Part shown: in pieces, positions 7,106-7,606 of the stretch | Layout: the number at the start of each line of letters is the position of its first letter | Numbering within the stretch: position 1 is the stretch's first letter | Source: Anaerolineae bacterium | Lineage (GTDB): Bacteria; Chloroflexota; Anaerolineae; CG2-30-64-16 | Length of the DNA stretch: 7,606 nt | Assembly: GCA_025454565.1 (NCBI GenBank) | Contig: JALOOE010000094.1 | Coordinates: 1-7,606 of the forward strand | Direction of reading: 5' to 3' | Made by a program: the position numbers and the translations under genes | The notes under the pieces: model-generated | What the model saw: only the letters and a program-made list of their open reading frames with translations | What the model was told of the DNA's origin: nothing | The model's database searches: none

Positions 7106-7154
7106 CATCGCACCATGCAGCCGCTCCGACGGTTTCTACCCATGTGCTGATCTG

Positions 7155-7163
7155 TGCTATAGT
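7155..7163 (+). promoter_or_regulatory. Extended -10 promoter for the GH2 gene
   Basis: TGC followed by TATAGT (7158-7163) forms an extended -10 element (TGn plus a 5/6 match to TATAAT). No good -35 is present at 16-18 bp, which fits extended -10 promoters. It predicts a transcript start near 7170, about 55 nt before the GH2 ATG. Confidence 0.5.
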
Positions 7164-7178
7164 ACGCTAGATCAAGAT

Positions 7179-7207
7179 GCGTAGCGCCTGCCCCTGGGCG
7201 ACTACGC
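7179..7207 (+). promoter_or_regulatory. Stem-loop or inverted repeat in the GH2 leader
   Basis: GCGTAGCGCC (7179-7188) pairs with GGCG-A-CTACGC (7197-7207), giving ten base pairs with a single bulged A around an 8-nt loop. It lies between the predicted transcription start and the Shine-Dalgarno at 7211. There is no T-tract, so it is not an intrinsic terminator. It could be an operator for a sugar-responsive repressor, or a leader RNA hairpin affecting mRNA stability or translation. Confidence 0.55.
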
Positions 7208-7225
7208 TGCAAGGAGGAATTACCC

Positions 7226-7606
7226 ATGACTGAAAGCATCCCCCGCCCCGAATATCCCCGTCCGCAGTTCGTGCGTGACGATTGGCTGTGTCTGAACGGC
7301 GAATGGCAATTCGAGATCGATCCGGGCGACAGCGGCCTGGAACGCGGCCTCGCCGAGCGCGAGCTGTCCGGCCGCATCACCGTGCCCTTCTGCCCGGAGT
7401 CGACCCTCTCCGGCATCGGCAACACCGACTGGCTGAACGCGGTCTGGTATCGGCGTACGATCACGATCCCGCCGGAGTGGGCGGGCAGGAACGTGTTGCT
7501 CCATTTGCAGGCCGTGGACTACGACGCAACCGTCTGGGTCAACGGCGTCGAGGTGGCGCGCCATCGCGGCGGCTTCACGCCGATCACCTGCGACCTGAAG
7601 GGGATC
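7226..7606 (+). CDS. Glycoside hydrolase family 2 protein (beta-galactosidase/glucuronidase-like), N-terminal part
   Basis: The frame is open from ATG 7226 to the right edge (127 residues). AAGGAGGA at 7211-7218, 7 nt upstream, fixes the start. The visible part matches the N-terminal sugar-binding jelly-roll domain of GH2 enzymes: WLCLNGEWQFEIDPGDSG (20-37), ITVPFCPESTLSGIG, VWYRRTITIPPEW, VLLHLQAVDYDATVWVNGVEVARHRGGFTP. This family cleaves beta-linked galactose, glucuronic acid or mannose from glycans. The catalytic barrel and its two glutamates lie beyond the window, so substrate cannot be assigned. No signal peptide is seen, suggesting a cytoplasmic enzyme acting on imported oligosaccharides. 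It is transcribed away from kdp and is probably functionally unrelated to it. Confidence 0.92.
   Translation, partial: MTESIPRPEYPRPQFVRDDWLCLNGEWQFEIDPGDSGLERGLAERELSGRITVPFCPESTLSGIGNTDWLNAVWYRRTITIPPEWAGRNVLLHLQAVDYDATVWVNGVEVARHRGGFTPITCDLKGI

Larger units (their letters stand above)
6913..7225. other. Divergent intergenic region between the kdp operon and the GH2 gene
   Basis: This 313-bp stretch holds no convincing gene. It must contain the promoters of both units. The kdp side (6930-7045) carries repeated TTGAC motifs and a purine-rich block on the plus strand (7001-7034). The GH2 side (7130-7225) has an extended -10 box, a stem-loop and a Shine-Dalgarno. I found no recognisable riboswitch, tRNA or terminator. 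Confidence 0.8.

Noticed and set aside
6767..7150. Plus-strand open frame of 127 codons across kdpF, the 31-aa ORF and the intergenic region
   Set aside because: It starts inside kdpF in antisense, lacks a good ribosome binding site and has low-complexity Ser/Thr/Arg composition. The minus-strand small ORFs have much better start signals.
7179..7207. GH2 leader stem-loop as an intrinsic terminator
   Set aside because: There is no run of T after the stem on either strand, and it lies between a promoter and a ribosome binding site.
7027..7464. Minus-strand open frame of 145 codons overlapping the GH2 start
   Set aside because: It runs antisense through the clear GH2 domain and its strong Shine-Dalgarno, and its product resembles nothing.

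Overview
The window is GC-rich bacterial DNA holding most of a high-affinity potassium uptake (Kdp) operon on the minus strand. At the right edge lies the start of an unrelated plus-strand glycoside hydrolase family 2 gene. GC content, extra small membrane ORFs in the kdp operon, heptamer repeats and the style of the GH2 protein suggest an environmental bacterium, possibly Chloroflexota. That placement is an inference; no rRNA or marker gene is present.

Layout, in transcription order on the minus strand: a 31-aa single-helix membrane ORF (6912-6817); kdpF with a GTG start (6803-6711); kdpA (6714-4972, overlapping kdpF by ATGA); kdpB (4967-2826); a 105-aa protein with two predicted membrane helices (2812-2495); kdpC (2488-1910); and kdpD (1836 to beyond the left edge, 612 residues visible). 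From the 31-aa ORF to kdpC, genes overlap by 4 nt or are separated by 4-13 nt, so they look like one translationally coupled transcript. The kdpC-kdpD gap is larger, 73 nt, and is built largely of two three-copy heptamer repeats. KdpA is the K+ channel-like subunit, KdpB the P-type ATPase, and KdpC and KdpF the accessory subunits. KdpD is the sensor that normally controls the operon with the response regulator KdpE. KdpE and the KdpD kinase core are not in the window and would lie to the left.

The 313-bp region 6913-7225 separates the divergent kdp and GH2 transcription units. It carries a phased set of TTGAC/TTGTC direct repeats (candidate regulator sites for kdp), an extended -10 promoter for the GH2 gene, and a strong 10-bp stem-loop just before the GH2 ribosome binding site.

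The core Kdp genes are ordinary and well conserved. What stands out is two small membrane proteins inserted into the operon (31 aa upstream of kdpF, 105 aa between kdpB and kdpC) and the repeat structure of the non-coding DNA. I see no mobile element, CRISPR array, tRNA or rRNA.
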